Of a stretch of DNA of 64,000 bases, positions 37,077-47,959 are shown piece by piece (within the stretch, counting starts at the first letter, position 1; every line of letters begins with the position of its first letter). Source of the stretch: Mactra quadrangularis (lineage: Eukaryota; Mollusca; Bivalvia; Venerida; Mactridae); the NCBI GenBank assembly GCA_025267735.1, contig CM046311.1:25585020-25649019 (forward strand). Reading direction: 5' to 3'. The notes beneath the pieces were generated by a model. It made no database searches, was not told where the DNA came from, and was given only the letters and a program-made list of their open reading frames with translations. A program made the position numbers and the translations under genes.

Positions 37077-39562
37077 GTAATTATAAAAAGGAATTAATAT
37101 ATGTTCTAAAATGTTATGACTGGCTAAGTGTACAATGATTGAGGAGTTGGTGTCTAGAAATATTTTACAAAGGTTTGAGTCTGAGAGTGTAATGTAAAAA
37201 ATAGCCAAGCTAGCTCAGTCGGTAATGCTCAAGTATACTAATGGAGTTCAATTGTCAGGTGGGGCATACTTTCCTGGAGCTTGATCTTGAAATAATTTCT
37301 ATCACAATTCTTCCTCTTACCACTATTTCTAAATCATATAGGACAGTTGTTCTTCTCTTACACAAGGTAAGTGCCTATTTTGTGGTTAACAGCAAAATCC
37401 AGAGATTTAGCTTATCCAGGACTGGTGAGTAGGTTGACAGACTACCGTGCATCCATAGCACATCTCTCTCATTCTAACATACAATCTTTATACAGATAAT
37501 AAAAGAAAACAATGAACTACTTGTATTTAACTTAGTGTACAAACTTATGATATCATTTCATTTTTTCATAGTGTTCACGCGACTGCTTTAAGCTGAAAAA
37601 AGAAGATTCCCTTTTGCATAGAATTTTATTGTAAGGGGGGACTTCCTTAGGACAATCTTTCTTGCTACACTCCAGTTGTTCCGTCATTCATATTTTTGGT
37701 TTTATATTGCTTCATTTCTATTAATTTTAAGTCATAAAATGATAAAACCTTATTTATGATATAAAACTTAAGAACAATAGATGGTCTATGTTATAACTAG
37801 AAAGGAAATGATAAATATAAATGTCATGACAGGTTAATTAATTGTTAATATGATTTGTTTGACTTTGAAATCTGGTTTTTGTTTGAATCTTATTTTGTAG
37901 TAAAAGTTTATGACAAATTATGATGTACTTGTTTTTACATACACATTAAATACTATCACATTTTTTTCAATTCTAATATTTTTCTTAATCAAGTGTTTTG
38001 TTATTAGCAGTATTTATATGTTATTGTACTCATGTAAGCCTTAGTGACTACATAACACTTTTTGATTAAGGTTTTATCTTTACAACTGATAAGGGGATTT
38101 GCTTGAAACTCTACACATGGTTTGAGTTACCATTGGAGATCAATTTTATTCCAAGTTAAATAACTCTAGCATGAATTTTTAACAAATTAATTTTGACCCT
38201 TTTATACTTAAAAAATTATTGGTTAATGTTTTTGGTGCAACATTTTATCTTTGTTATGAAACCATTGGAGGTGATAACAAAGTTCTTTGTCTTTAACATG
38301 AACTTAGACTGAATTATGGTCATTTTATTCATAGAAAATTCTTAGAAGTTTTGCAAATAAATTTTAGCTTTGAAACATCTGTTTTTGTTTACATAATTGA
38401 CCAGCAGGAAAAGTCAAGGACACTGTCTGTGGACTTGTTTTGTCATTGAGTTCTCACTTACTAAACAGGTTGTTCTTTATTGTATATTTCAGCTACTATG
38501 ACACAGTCATGTGATCAATGTCTAAACAACAGTACATGCAGTGTTATCAAAGATTTCAAGTTAAACATAACAACAACACATTGTATATGTTTACATGGTT
38601 GGTTAGGACCACATTGTGAATCACAGGCTAAGTTAGTATTAGTCAGCGTTACCATGACATCAGCTACGTTACAATGGGATACTCCCCGTCTGACACCTGT
38701 AGCTAAGCCTTACACGATTACTGAAGGACCAAACTTACAGAGTGGAGGAAAAGAGACATTGAACTTGTCACTTGACGATTTACACAATAATATAAGTGTC
38801 TCTAATTCTACTGAATTGATAGTGAAAAGTTTTAGTATATTTTATTGGACTAGCAATTATAGAAAACAGTGCAATATAGTTCCAAATCTTACACAAAACA
38901 TATCAACCATTTCTGGTTTGGTTGAAAACACGCAATATATATTTTGTGCTAATGTTGATTCTAGGTATATTTGTGACTTTTCTCTAGTCAGCAGTGGGAA
39001 TATTGGGTCAGCTTGTGTTTATGTTACAACTAAATCAAAACCCACAGTTCCTGCTGTGTATGTGATCTTAGTTGCAACAGTAGCTGGTTTAGGTGTTTTG
39101 ACTTTAGTATTTATAGCTATTGTTGCAAAAAGAAAAGGTTTTCTTCCAATGCTGATATGTGCAAAGGATGTTAAAAAATCAAATATTCGTCAAAGTGATA
39201 GAACTTTACCTTTATATAATATGGACACTCATCATTCCGTCGAAGAAGGTCTAACAGACATTTTATTGTATAACTCTAGCAATACTAACCAAAAGATCTC
39301 AATTCACCCTCCAAATTGTCCAGGAAAACCTAACTATCAGTTAAAACATAAAAGAATGCGAGGATATGCTTCATTTACTGCTAGAAATGAACAGACTATA
39401 CCTTTGTCTACTGTATTAGAATATACCACTGCTAATGATGATGATGATGTTGATGATGATGGTGGTGATGGTGATTCAGATGTTGAAACTGATGATGATG
39501 ACAATAAAAATGATGATAATGGTGACGTGCCTTTTGTTTATGATAATTCATACAATGAGTAA
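36992..39562 (+). CDS. type I membrane protein: signal peptide, EGF domain, TM, Asp-rich tail (2 coding exons)
   Basis: Coding exons are 36992-37076 and 38493-39562, joined CAACAG/GTAATT...TATATTTCAG/CT in phase 1, for 384 residues. Residues 1-28 hold a signal peptide with core YILLYILITIM. C35, C38, C44, C59, C61, C70 form one EGF domain (C-x2-C-x5-C-x14-C-x-C-x8-C, ending HGWLGPHCE). Residues ~75-209 are a sequon-rich extracellular region with beta-strand character (VSVTMTSATLQWDTP), possibly a divergent fibronectin type III fold. The TM helix spans about 215-240 and is followed by KRK. The cytoplasmic tail ends in an Asp/Asn-rich stretch (342-384) coded by GAT repeats. EGF-FN3-TM order recalls the membrane-proximal part of vasorin-like proteins, but no leucine-rich repeats are encoded here. 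Function is unknown. The large exon would read in as an open frame from a non-ATG codon in the intron; the spliced start is preferred. Confidence 0.85.
37203..37470 (+). mobile_element. SINE inside the EGF-gene intron
   Basis: The A box GCTAGCTCAGTCGGTAATG is well preserved and the B box eroded. The body words AATCCAGAGATTTAGC and GTGAGTAGGTTGACAG match the copies at 77-386 and 58345-58500. The 63-codon open frame here (37241-37432) is incidental. Confidence 0.75.
37471..38492. other. remaining intron of the EGF gene
   Basis: AT-rich intronic sequence ending in the TGTATATTTCAG acceptor. No other feature seen. Confidence 0.6.
38493..39562 (+). CDS. EGF-gene exon 2 (EGF, ectodomain, TM, tail, stop)
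   Basis: A 1070-nt exon after acceptor TGTATATTTCAG, ending in TAA. It carries everything except the signal peptide. Confidence 0.9.
39423..39545 (+). repeat. GAT-rich coding trinucleotide tract
   Basis: Interrupted GAT repeats encode the Asp-rich cytoplasmic end of the EGF protein. Length is likely to be polymorphic. Confidence 0.85.
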
Positions 39563-41078
39563 TACTGCTGAAGTTTAATTTATAAAATATTTGAACTTTT
39601 TCATAAATCAATTTTAAGTCAAATTCTTGACTGTCAGTATTAAAGATTAAAGATAAAGGTTGATTGCTCAAGAAAACAATTGTGCTGGTTTTTGATGGGG
39701 TTTGAAACAATTGTAGGCCTGGTTATTAGAAAATGATAAGTGTCATCAACTGTTCCACATTCAGATAGAATCCTTCTCATGTACATTGTATATAAGCATG
39801 GTAAGATGTCACAACCAACATTGAAATTCTGCATTTTTGGTTACTCTTGATTTGTAACTTTTTATTGCTAACAGTCTGCTGATGTACATTGTTAACAGGG
39901 GTCATGTGATACTGTCTACAGAACCTGACTGAATAGTAACAATGAAGGGTTTAATTATCACAACTAGTGTTTGTTTTTGTTTGAATCACAATCTGCAGAC
40001 AACCTGAGTCTATTTCTGCTTTATTGCATTGACCTCAATGTGCTTATTCTATTCTTTCCTGTTTTCTTCTGCAAATTAATACTTCACTTACTGCTTTGAA
40101 GTCTGAAAAGTTTTATCTTATTACATATTACTTGACAGTGATCATTCACACAATAATAAGAATCCTTTTATAGGGCTTTAGACAAAAATAATTGTTTTTC
40201 ATACACATCTTGTACCATGAGTTATTTCTACTCAAGCATTTCCAACAAATAGCATATTTTATGTTCATCTATTTAAAGTCATGTTTATGTTTGGCTGTGT
40301 TTTATTTTTTACCATGATTAACAATGTGTATTAAACTTCAGCTACATATGTTAATAAATCCCTATGCTGTGGTTATATGAATGTGAGATCAATAAAGACT
40401 TTTACAGTATGAAATTTATGTGGCATACAGATAATCTGTCAGTTGGAGCATTATACCATTCATTATACTAAGATACACATAAATATAGACTGGATAAGTA
40501 TTGAAAATATCAGTTGTTTCATTTGAAGATGTTTGAAGATAATAAAAAGATGTATGCATTTGTATACACAAAACACAGTCAATGCATTTGTGTATAGGTA
40601 TATAATGTAATAGTTTAAATTGTCTGTATTTATTGTTAAGACTGTTGATGATTTTTTATTGTGAAATACTTTATCCTGACAAACACTGCAATCCTGTTTA
40701 TATTATGTATACCTCAGTTAACTAGTGATAACATATTTATAGTGTTTAGTTTATTGTTAGTTAATTTATTTGTACTATTTGTCAAAGTGATGTATTGTTT
40801 CAAGTTATTATGTAACTTAGTACCATGTTACATGGGTAATGATATTGTTCTATTTTATTCTACTGTCAATGAGGCGTACATTAACTGTGCTTATTTAAAT
40901 ATTAAATATTAAGTACAAAATACTGTAGCAAAAATTTAAATCAGCAAAGTTAATGTATGCCGCATTGACAGTTAAATAAAATTGAACCGTATATTGTATG
41001 TTAGAGAGACCAATGTTTGTTGTTATAAAACTAAATTTAGACTATTTAATAGACATGAACACACATCTTACTTTCTAA
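39563..41078 (+). other. 3' UTR of the EGF gene and downstream sequence
   Basis: AATAAA hexamers at 40353-40358 and 40391-40396 are candidate poly(A) signals, giving a UTR of about 0.8 kb. No other gene was seen. The open frame at 40661-40912 is hydrophobic by AT bias and lacks support. Confidence 0.5.
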
Positions 41079-41165
41079 TATCTTGTATACTAGGGACCAT
41101 ATACTGATATCTTGTATACAAGGGACCATATACTGATATCTTGTATACTAGGGGCCATATACTGG
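41079..41165. repeat. 29-bp tandem repeat, 3 copies
   Basis: Unit TATCTTGTATACWAGGGRCC plus ATATACTGA, three times head to tail. Confidence 0.85.
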
Positions 41166-41373
41166 TTTTGTCATTTCCTTCATAAAATTTGAATACATTA
41201 TTGTTAATTCTTTATATGATAACAGTTAAGAATGTATAATTTACTTACATTTTATTTACTGTAAAAGTTTAATTTCTCAGTTATTTCATTAATTCAACAG
41301 ATAGATATATGCTGTGCCAGTTTACAGTTATCAATGAAAGAAAGTGTTGGGGCGTCAAAGTATCGTATAAACA

Positions 41374-41960
41374 CCTGTTCTCGAACCTCACCTGATCTCG
41401 AACCTTTCATAAAAAAGTTGTTTACTTTTCTACGTAATTGCGTATGACGTCATCAACTCATGTGCACAAATGTTTGGTAAACAACTGACGCAACTACAGC
41501 AGTCAAACGAGAACAATGCGCAAGAAACCGGTAATTAGAATGAATATTTCGTAATCGTGAATATTTTTAAGTAAATCCCTATCACCTTTTTCCGCCCTGT
41601 CAGTACAATCCATCAAATATTGTTTAAAAGTATGTTATAACAAAAAAAGCACATGGCAGGTAGCTCTTGCTCATAAAGTCACGTGACAGTCATGTGACTG
41701 CTAATTATGACCTCACAAAGAGCCAAATACGGTAGAGGTTCGAAATTAGGTCATCTATTTTTAGCCGCCATGGCAGTTTTCATAGAATGATGGTGTTTTT
41801 TTTGGAAGGATTTGGATTTGTTTTAAAAAAAAAATATCAACAAATATATGTTAGAAAAGTGGAATGAAGGTTAAAAAGTGTGTTTTTAATGTGTTTTTCT
41901 AAAAATGTTATTGTATTGATTAAAAACAGCTCATTGAGTCCTTAGAGGTTCGAGAACCAG
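41374..41960. mobile_element. TIR-bounded element, ~590 bp
   Basis: CCTGTTCTCGAACCTCA at 41374-41390 pairs with GAGGTTCGAGAACCAG at 41945-41960. The interior contains palindromes TGACGTCA (about 41444-41455), GTCACGTGAC (41678-41687) and GTCATGTGAC (41689-41698), and further GAGGTTCGAA/TCGAACCT words. No coding capacity. Confidence 0.65.
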
Positions 41961-42316
41961 TTTGTCCACGCTACAATGAAATGATATTACAACATATTGC
42001 CATATTTCAGACAAATTGTGCAATGTAAAATCCAAAATATGCATATTTGACTTTTACAAATTAAAGCATAAAATTTTTAGCATGTTTATATTTAATATGT
42101 AGTGTAATAATGTACTATTAACCCAGTAGGCTATATGAAACATTTATTGATGTTATGTTCACTAATAATATGGAACATTAGTCAGTTATTTCCCCTTGTA
42201 TACTCTTCAAATAGGTAGGTCCAATCAGTTGGATTACTTGGATTTTACCCTTACTTTTCAATGTCAATTTGCATCAATTAATCTTAAATAACTTTTTGTA
42301 AATCATTTAATTTGTT

Positions 42317-43747
42317 AGCCGGATTTTTCAACGAAAAAATTCGGCTAATAGTTTGGTGAAACCCGGGTGGGCAGATGGGCGGTCGGGCGGGTGGGCGTCC
42401 GGTTTTCAATTTGTTGTAAATCTCTGCCATTTATAGTCAGATTCACATGAAATTTCATACAATGATTACATACCACTTCATGAACAAAATTAGAAAGTAA
42501 CTGCAACTCTTCCTGGCTTAATTATGGATTATTTCTCTTTGCAATTTTTGCATTCAAGTTTTCAATTTGTTGTTTATCTTTGCCATTTATAGTCACAACC
42601 CTAAAGAAATTTCATTCAATGAAAGCATACCATGTGTTTAACAAAAATTAGAAAGTAACTGCCACTCCTCCTGCATTAATTATGAGTTATTTCCGTTTGC
42701 AATTTTTGCATTAAAGTTTTCAGTTTGTTGGATATCTCTGCCATTTATAGTCACATGACTCACATCCTAATGAAATTTCATTCAATGAAAGCATACCATG
42801 TGTTTAACAGAATTAGAAAGTAATAGCCTCTCTTTCTGACTTAATATAGGATTATTTCCCTTTGCAATTTATGTGTTAAAGTTTTCAATTTCTTGGATAT
42901 CTCTGCCATTTATAGTCACATCCTAATGAAATTTCATTCAATGAAAGCATACCATGTGTTTAACAGAATTAGAAGGTAACTGCAACTCTCTCTCACTTAA
43001 TTATGGGTTATTTCCCTTCATAATTTTTGCATTGGCTTTATTATGAATTAATTATTTTCCTTTGCAATTTTTGCATTAAAGTTTTCTATTTGTTGTATAT
43101 CTCTGCCATTTATAGTCACATCCTAATGAAATTTCATTCAATGAAAACATACCATGTTATGAACAGAATAAGAAAGTAAATGCAACTCTCTCTCACTTAA
43201 TTATGGGTTATTTCCCTTTGTAATTGTTGCGTTTAAGTTTTCACTTTGTTGTATATCTCTGCCATTTATAGTCACATCCTAATTGAATTTTTATTAAATG
43301 AAAGCATACCATGTGTTTAACAGATTTCAACTTCAACTCTACCTGGCTTAATTATAGATTATTTCCCTTAGTAATTCTTGCATTAAAGTTTTCAATTTGA
43401 TTGATACCTCTACCATTTAGGGTCATATTCTTGATGAAAGTTCATACAATGATTACATATGTGTTGAACAGAAAAAGAAAGTAACCACAACTCTACTTGA
43501 CTAAATTATGGATTATTTCCCTTTGTATTTTTTGCATTAATAGTTTAGCTTGTCTTATGCCCTTTTAGTGGAATATTTTGTGGATTAAAAACCCTCTTTT
43601 TTCCTTCATGGTGAATTATTGCCCTTGGTATACCATTTATAAGAAATTTATTGAATATGACTTTCTTTTGTAGCAACATTAACTTGATCTAACTTTTCCC
43701 CATCTGCTGAAAAATCCGGCTTTAATGTGGTTTCCACATTACATTTC
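42317..43747. mobile_element. nested element with seven ~157-bp tandem cores
   Basis: Inserted in MITE copy B with TTGTT on both sides (42312-42316 and 43748-43752). Ends AGCCGGATTTTTC and GAAAAATCCGGCT are inverted, and the left end itself forms a hairpin with AAAAAATTCGGCT. Inside, seven tandem units begin around TCTCTGCCATTTATAGTCAC (about 42421, 42577, 42735, 42900, 43099, 43256, 43411), spaced 155-165 bp except one of 199. Tandem ~160-bp cores are reminiscent of the pearl/Helentron-derived non-autonomous elements of bivalves; that assignment is inference. No protein is encoded. Confidence 0.8.
42377..42395 (+). other. G-quadruplex motif at the left end of the nested element
   Basis: Four GGG tracts with loops of 5, 1 and 1 bases (GGGCGGTCGGGCGGGTGGG), in an otherwise AT-rich region. 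Confidence 0.75.
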
Positions 43748-43967
43748 TTGTTTGAAAATCAATCTGAGTATTGTCAGGGTAACAATCTATCTAAATTCAT
43801 CACTCCTGTTCATATCTTAATTAACAAGAAAGATATTAGATGAAATATTTTATCATCCTTACATATGACTTCAAAGATAAAATCCAAGGATTCCAACTGA
43901 AAGAACCTTCTTACCAATTGGATTGCTTCAGATTTTATCAAGGAAAGATAACTGACAAAAGTCCCTC

Positions 43968-45013
43968 ATTGGTTTCTTAATTTATCCCTTTATGTATGAG
44001 ATGTATACAAAATTATATCAATCTTGATAATCATTTCAAACTCTGAAATCTTGGGAATAGAAACATATTGTAAAAACAGGTGTGCTCATTTTGTATGACA
44101 ATGTGATAAAAATTGTACAATATTCCAAAAAATCTTATATTGTTACACCCCTATTTAATAGTATATTGCTTATACATGTACTTGTTCAACATACATAATT
44201 TATATTATTAATACAGGTATACATACATAAATTATTATTTCACGGCGTCTCAACGCCGTGATATTGTGGTGGTAGATTTTGATAGCAATGGGCAAAAGTC
44301 ACGTGATAAAAAATGATAAAAATCCTTTCGATTTCCACTGCCGACAAATTTATTGTTTTTTTTTTAATGCAGTCATAGTACAGCCCATTTCCGTTAAAAG
44401 TTAAATAGAAAAATCATTTTTGGGGGAATCCATATAAACAATTTTTCTTGCAACAATGCAACACACGAAAAATCAGCGTTTTATATCAACACATTTCCGC
44501 AAATCCTTTCGAATCACACGAAAAGGGGTAGGTATAAATCACGAACCAACCGGACCAGGAGACCAGTTTAGTATACGGATACAGTTTAACAAATATGCGT
44601 ATCATAATGTGTGTATAGTACATATATTATTGATATTTGCCAATATTTTATTTGAAAAGATAAGACACCAATATCGAAATTATATTTTAAGAAATAACTT
44701 TAACTATTAAAAGAATCGTCATTTGCTTCATCACATATTGTTGTAAATATTATATATTTCAACTGTTAGAGCATTTATCATTTGAAAACTAATTTGATAT
44801 GATTCATATATTTTAATAATATACCTTTTTTTCTTATTAGCCGACTGTATAAATAAAGAAGCGTAATCGTGTAACATTGACTCTTAATTCTTACTCTTAC
44901 TGAGCTCTATTGGCGATCTTTTCTAACTATGATTAAGTGCAGCGGACCAGTTAATTTTAAGAGCATAAGAGTTACGGACCAGGGTTGAGTTCAGTAACTG
45001 CGAACGTTATAGA
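43968..45013. other. gene-free stretch
   Basis: Contains a perfect 7-bp stem hairpin, CACGGCGTCTCAACGCCGTG, at 44241-44260. No gene was supported; the open frame at 44456-44710 has no recognisable features. Confidence 0.5.
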
Positions 45014-45155
45014 ACGTTCCGCAACGATACATTCGGAAGTCCTCGTCCATTTGCTGCGAATAATCTCGGACATATTTGGACGCTATTTTGAAATGTCCGG
45101 CGTTAAAGTAAACAAATGTATGACCGAGGAGTTCCGAATGCATCGTTATGTAACG
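45014..45155. repeat. inverted repeat, ~42-bp arms
   Basis: The left arm 45014-45053 (ACGTTCCGCAACGATACATT...) pairs with the right arm 45112-45155 (...GCATCGTTATGTAACGT) around a ~58-base loop. GGACCAG-TAATTTTAAGAG words at 44944-44963 and 45281-45300 flank it as direct repeats. It could be a small foldback element. Confidence 0.7.
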
Positions 45156-45969
45156 TACTGTAGCGTTTTGTGTAATTGAACTTGCTTCTGGTTATAGATC
45201 GAGCAGATGTAAGATTATTTTTGAAGACTTTTTTTAATTATGAAAAGTTTGGTACTATATTGACGGACTATTGACCAGACGGACCAGGTAATTTTAAGAG
45301 AGTTAAAATGACGGACATTTACACCTAGGTGAAAAGCTCGCCAGTTTTTAATTTGTTCGAATGGAGTATGTTTTCTCGAGTCCGAGTGAATTCATTATTA
45401 AGGAAAATGATTTCTATTCGAAATAGCTTGCCTTTTGTATTTAAGTGCATCTTTTCGGAATTAAAATACATGTTAAATCCTTTCGTGTATCCGGCAACAA
45501 AATTCTTCCGTAACAAGTAAAGGTATGACTAATCTCTAATACACTGGTTTGAAATATTCACTCGCTGACTCTCTACCTCTGCTTAAATACTATGCGCAAA
45601 CTGATATTTCTATTTCAAGGCAAAGACACACACATTTAGATTGCATGACTGTCTCGTGATTAAAAAATAAATGCAATAAATGCAACAAATGTTCACGCCT
45701 GTAAAATCAAAATGTCGAAATTCAAAGATGCTGGACAGTTATGCATTAGTTAGATGATTGGTTACACGGATTGGTAAGAACAGATCCGCAATGTGAGGAG
45801 CACTTGACTAAACAGAAGCGATAAGTCATGTAAATAGCTTCTGTTCTGAAGAACTATGTTTTCCCTTCTTCCGATCTTTTTAAGCGTCATGCAAATATGA
45901 ATTACTGGAAATAAATCCAACTAAAACCAAACATCCTGTCGGCATAAAGATGGTGTCTAGATCCAGACC
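45156..45969. other. gene-free stretch
   Basis: No supported feature; overlapping open frames at 45325-45520 on both strands are incidental. Confidence 0.5.
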
Positions 45970-46048
45970 ATTCGCGTACTCCAAATTTGTCAAGATTTTC
46001 AATCTAACTAGTATCGAGAATCTTATTAGGCTTTTGGAACGAGATTGT
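45970..46048. mobile_element. palindromic foldback element, eroded copy
   Basis: Centre CAATCTAACTAGTATCGAGA carries the same CTAACTAGT loop as the copy at 17334-17414. The right arm GAATCTTATTAGGCTTTTGG is recognisable and the left arm is heavily mutated. Confidence 0.75.
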
Positions 46049-46955
46049 TACATTTGAACAGAAAAACGTTTTATGACAAGTTACCTTTTAATTACTGAAA
46101 AACCTTAACATGACAATTCAATATAATGCTCTTTTGAGTTACCTTTAGATTATACTTAATCATTCTTTTTTGTTTGCCGTGACAATCCCTTTGCTGCATT
46201 TAGCAGCAATTTTTTACTTGTACATTCTATGGATTAGTTTATTTCAGTAGATTTAAGATTTCCATGTTCATCTGCTGACAGATTATCACCTATGTTGTCA
46301 TATTTGTAGCACAGACATTGATTTGTGAAATATAAACTACACATTTTATAAATTTGTTCAATAAGACTAAAAATGTATCAGATTGACCACTATTGAAGAA
46401 GTGATTGATGCTTTTCAGGGAATTAAACAATTCCATGACAACAGTCGTTTTATTATTTGTGTTTTGTGATGGTTGCATTTATTTTAATACATTTGATGTA
46501 ATTTTCATGTTTGTATTGTGTGTTGTTGTTTAATAATTATTTTTTTTTTAATTAAAAATCATGTTTTACATTGGTCTATCAATATACATATAAATTACAA
46601 TTTATGAGATATAATAGTTTACATCATAGTCTATAGTCAAGCTTTAGTCCTAATTCCATTGTTTCTAGTTAATATGATGAATTAACAGTACATATAAAGT
46701 ACAAAGCAATAAATAAGACATTAAAGATTATTATTTTGATCTCAAACTGTGCATTTGTATTTTTGTTTTTAGGTAGGATTAATGAATTGTTGGTTTTAGA
46801 AATTGACAAGACATAAGTTGTGGTTGGATATCTTTGTCAAAATTTAGTGAAAATATTTACACTTGATTATATAGAAAATGAAGCAACCATGGCAGTTATA
46901 GGACTATTCAATGTATATTAAAACAATGTTGTTGTTACACTTGTTTATAATATAT
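46049..46955. other. gene-free AT-rich stretch
   Basis: No exon or element boundary recognised. Confidence 0.5.
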
Positions 46956-47085
46956 GTCATATAATAAGTGATTTGGTATAGGCCCTGTTATTTTTCCAAG
47001 GGCAGTCGTATTGACCTGAGGCCAAGGGCCAATATGACTGTCCCAAGGAAAAATAAGGCCTATATCAAAGCACTTATTATATGAC
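46956..47085. mobile_element. foldback element with ~57-bp arms
   Basis: Left arm from GTCATATAATAAGTGATTTG through TATTTTTCCAAGGGCAGTCG; the right arm is its near-complement ending CACTTATTATATGAC. The loop is about 14 bases (around CTGAGGCCAAGG). The region to the right (to about 47480) may belong to a larger element, because an AATAAGTGTTAG word recurs near 47432. Confidence 0.75.
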
Positions 47086-47959
47086 AATTTTATTAAATAA
47101 CTGCTTACAGACAATGAACTAAATCTGAATCTTCACAAAAACTATGAAGTTTGTTTACCTGCTGGCATTTGTCTGCATTTGAACCGTTTTTTCTACAAGT
47201 TGTGACAAATAAAGACTGGGATAATGCTATATAATGCTGGGAACATACTGTTACATACTGTTATCCAGTATGTCATAGATATGACTGCTACCAGTCTCTG
47301 GGGGAAGAATTAATTTTAAATTGGGTTTGAACCCCATCAAAATAGCCGTCTTTTTTCTATAATCGTTACTGATATTGGCCCTGTTGTGTCAACCAATCAG
47401 AGTGCAGAAATTTGTTATTGGACCAGTCCAATAAGTGTTAGTGGCAATATAACAGATTTTGACCCGGTTTTCAGTTTTATTAAACAGGTTTTGCCATATT
47501 GTGCAGTGATTTTGCCATTGACAGGGCAAATAACACATAGTTATTTAGTAATATTTTTAATGTAATATTTGTATACATTTATATGTATAGAGGGCTTCAA
47601 CTTAAGCTTTAATTTCTTGTTGTAAGTAAATGAACTTACACAAATTTTAAATTTTTAGTCTCTTTTTAGACAAATGAGGCCTTTTTACATACAAGCACTA
47701 TTTTTTTAAACTTGAGTAATATTTAATGTAAATGCATAAAGAATTTTAATTTGTGATAAAACTGTTTTGCTTTAATTTACTAGAACTTTATATTTCTAAC
47801 CATTATGTGTCAACTTTTAAAAAAAATTAACTGTTTAAAATGCCAAACTATTTTTCACCAATAAACTTTAAAGATAAATTTTAGTATCATTTTGTTTTCA
47901 CTCAGCAGTTAGTTGATTGTTTTTCATACATAGTTATGTTACAGCATTAGGCCTGTGAT
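47086..47959. other. gene-free stretch before the 30-bp array
   Basis: AT-rich, nothing supported. Confidence 0.5.

Larger units (their letters stand above)
42172..43967. mobile_element. MITE copy B, split by a 1.4-kb insertion
   Basis: The halves 42172-42316 and 43748-43967 together are the reverse complement of the intact MITE at 6839-7190. Outer ends are GTCAGTTATTTCCCC and GGAAAGATAACTGACAAAAG. The break falls inside the word ATTTAATTTG/TTTGAAAATC. Confidence 0.85.

Noticed and set aside
39432..39710. Histidine-rich minus-strand open frame
   Set aside because: Antisense of the GAT repeats in the EGF gene; no independent support.
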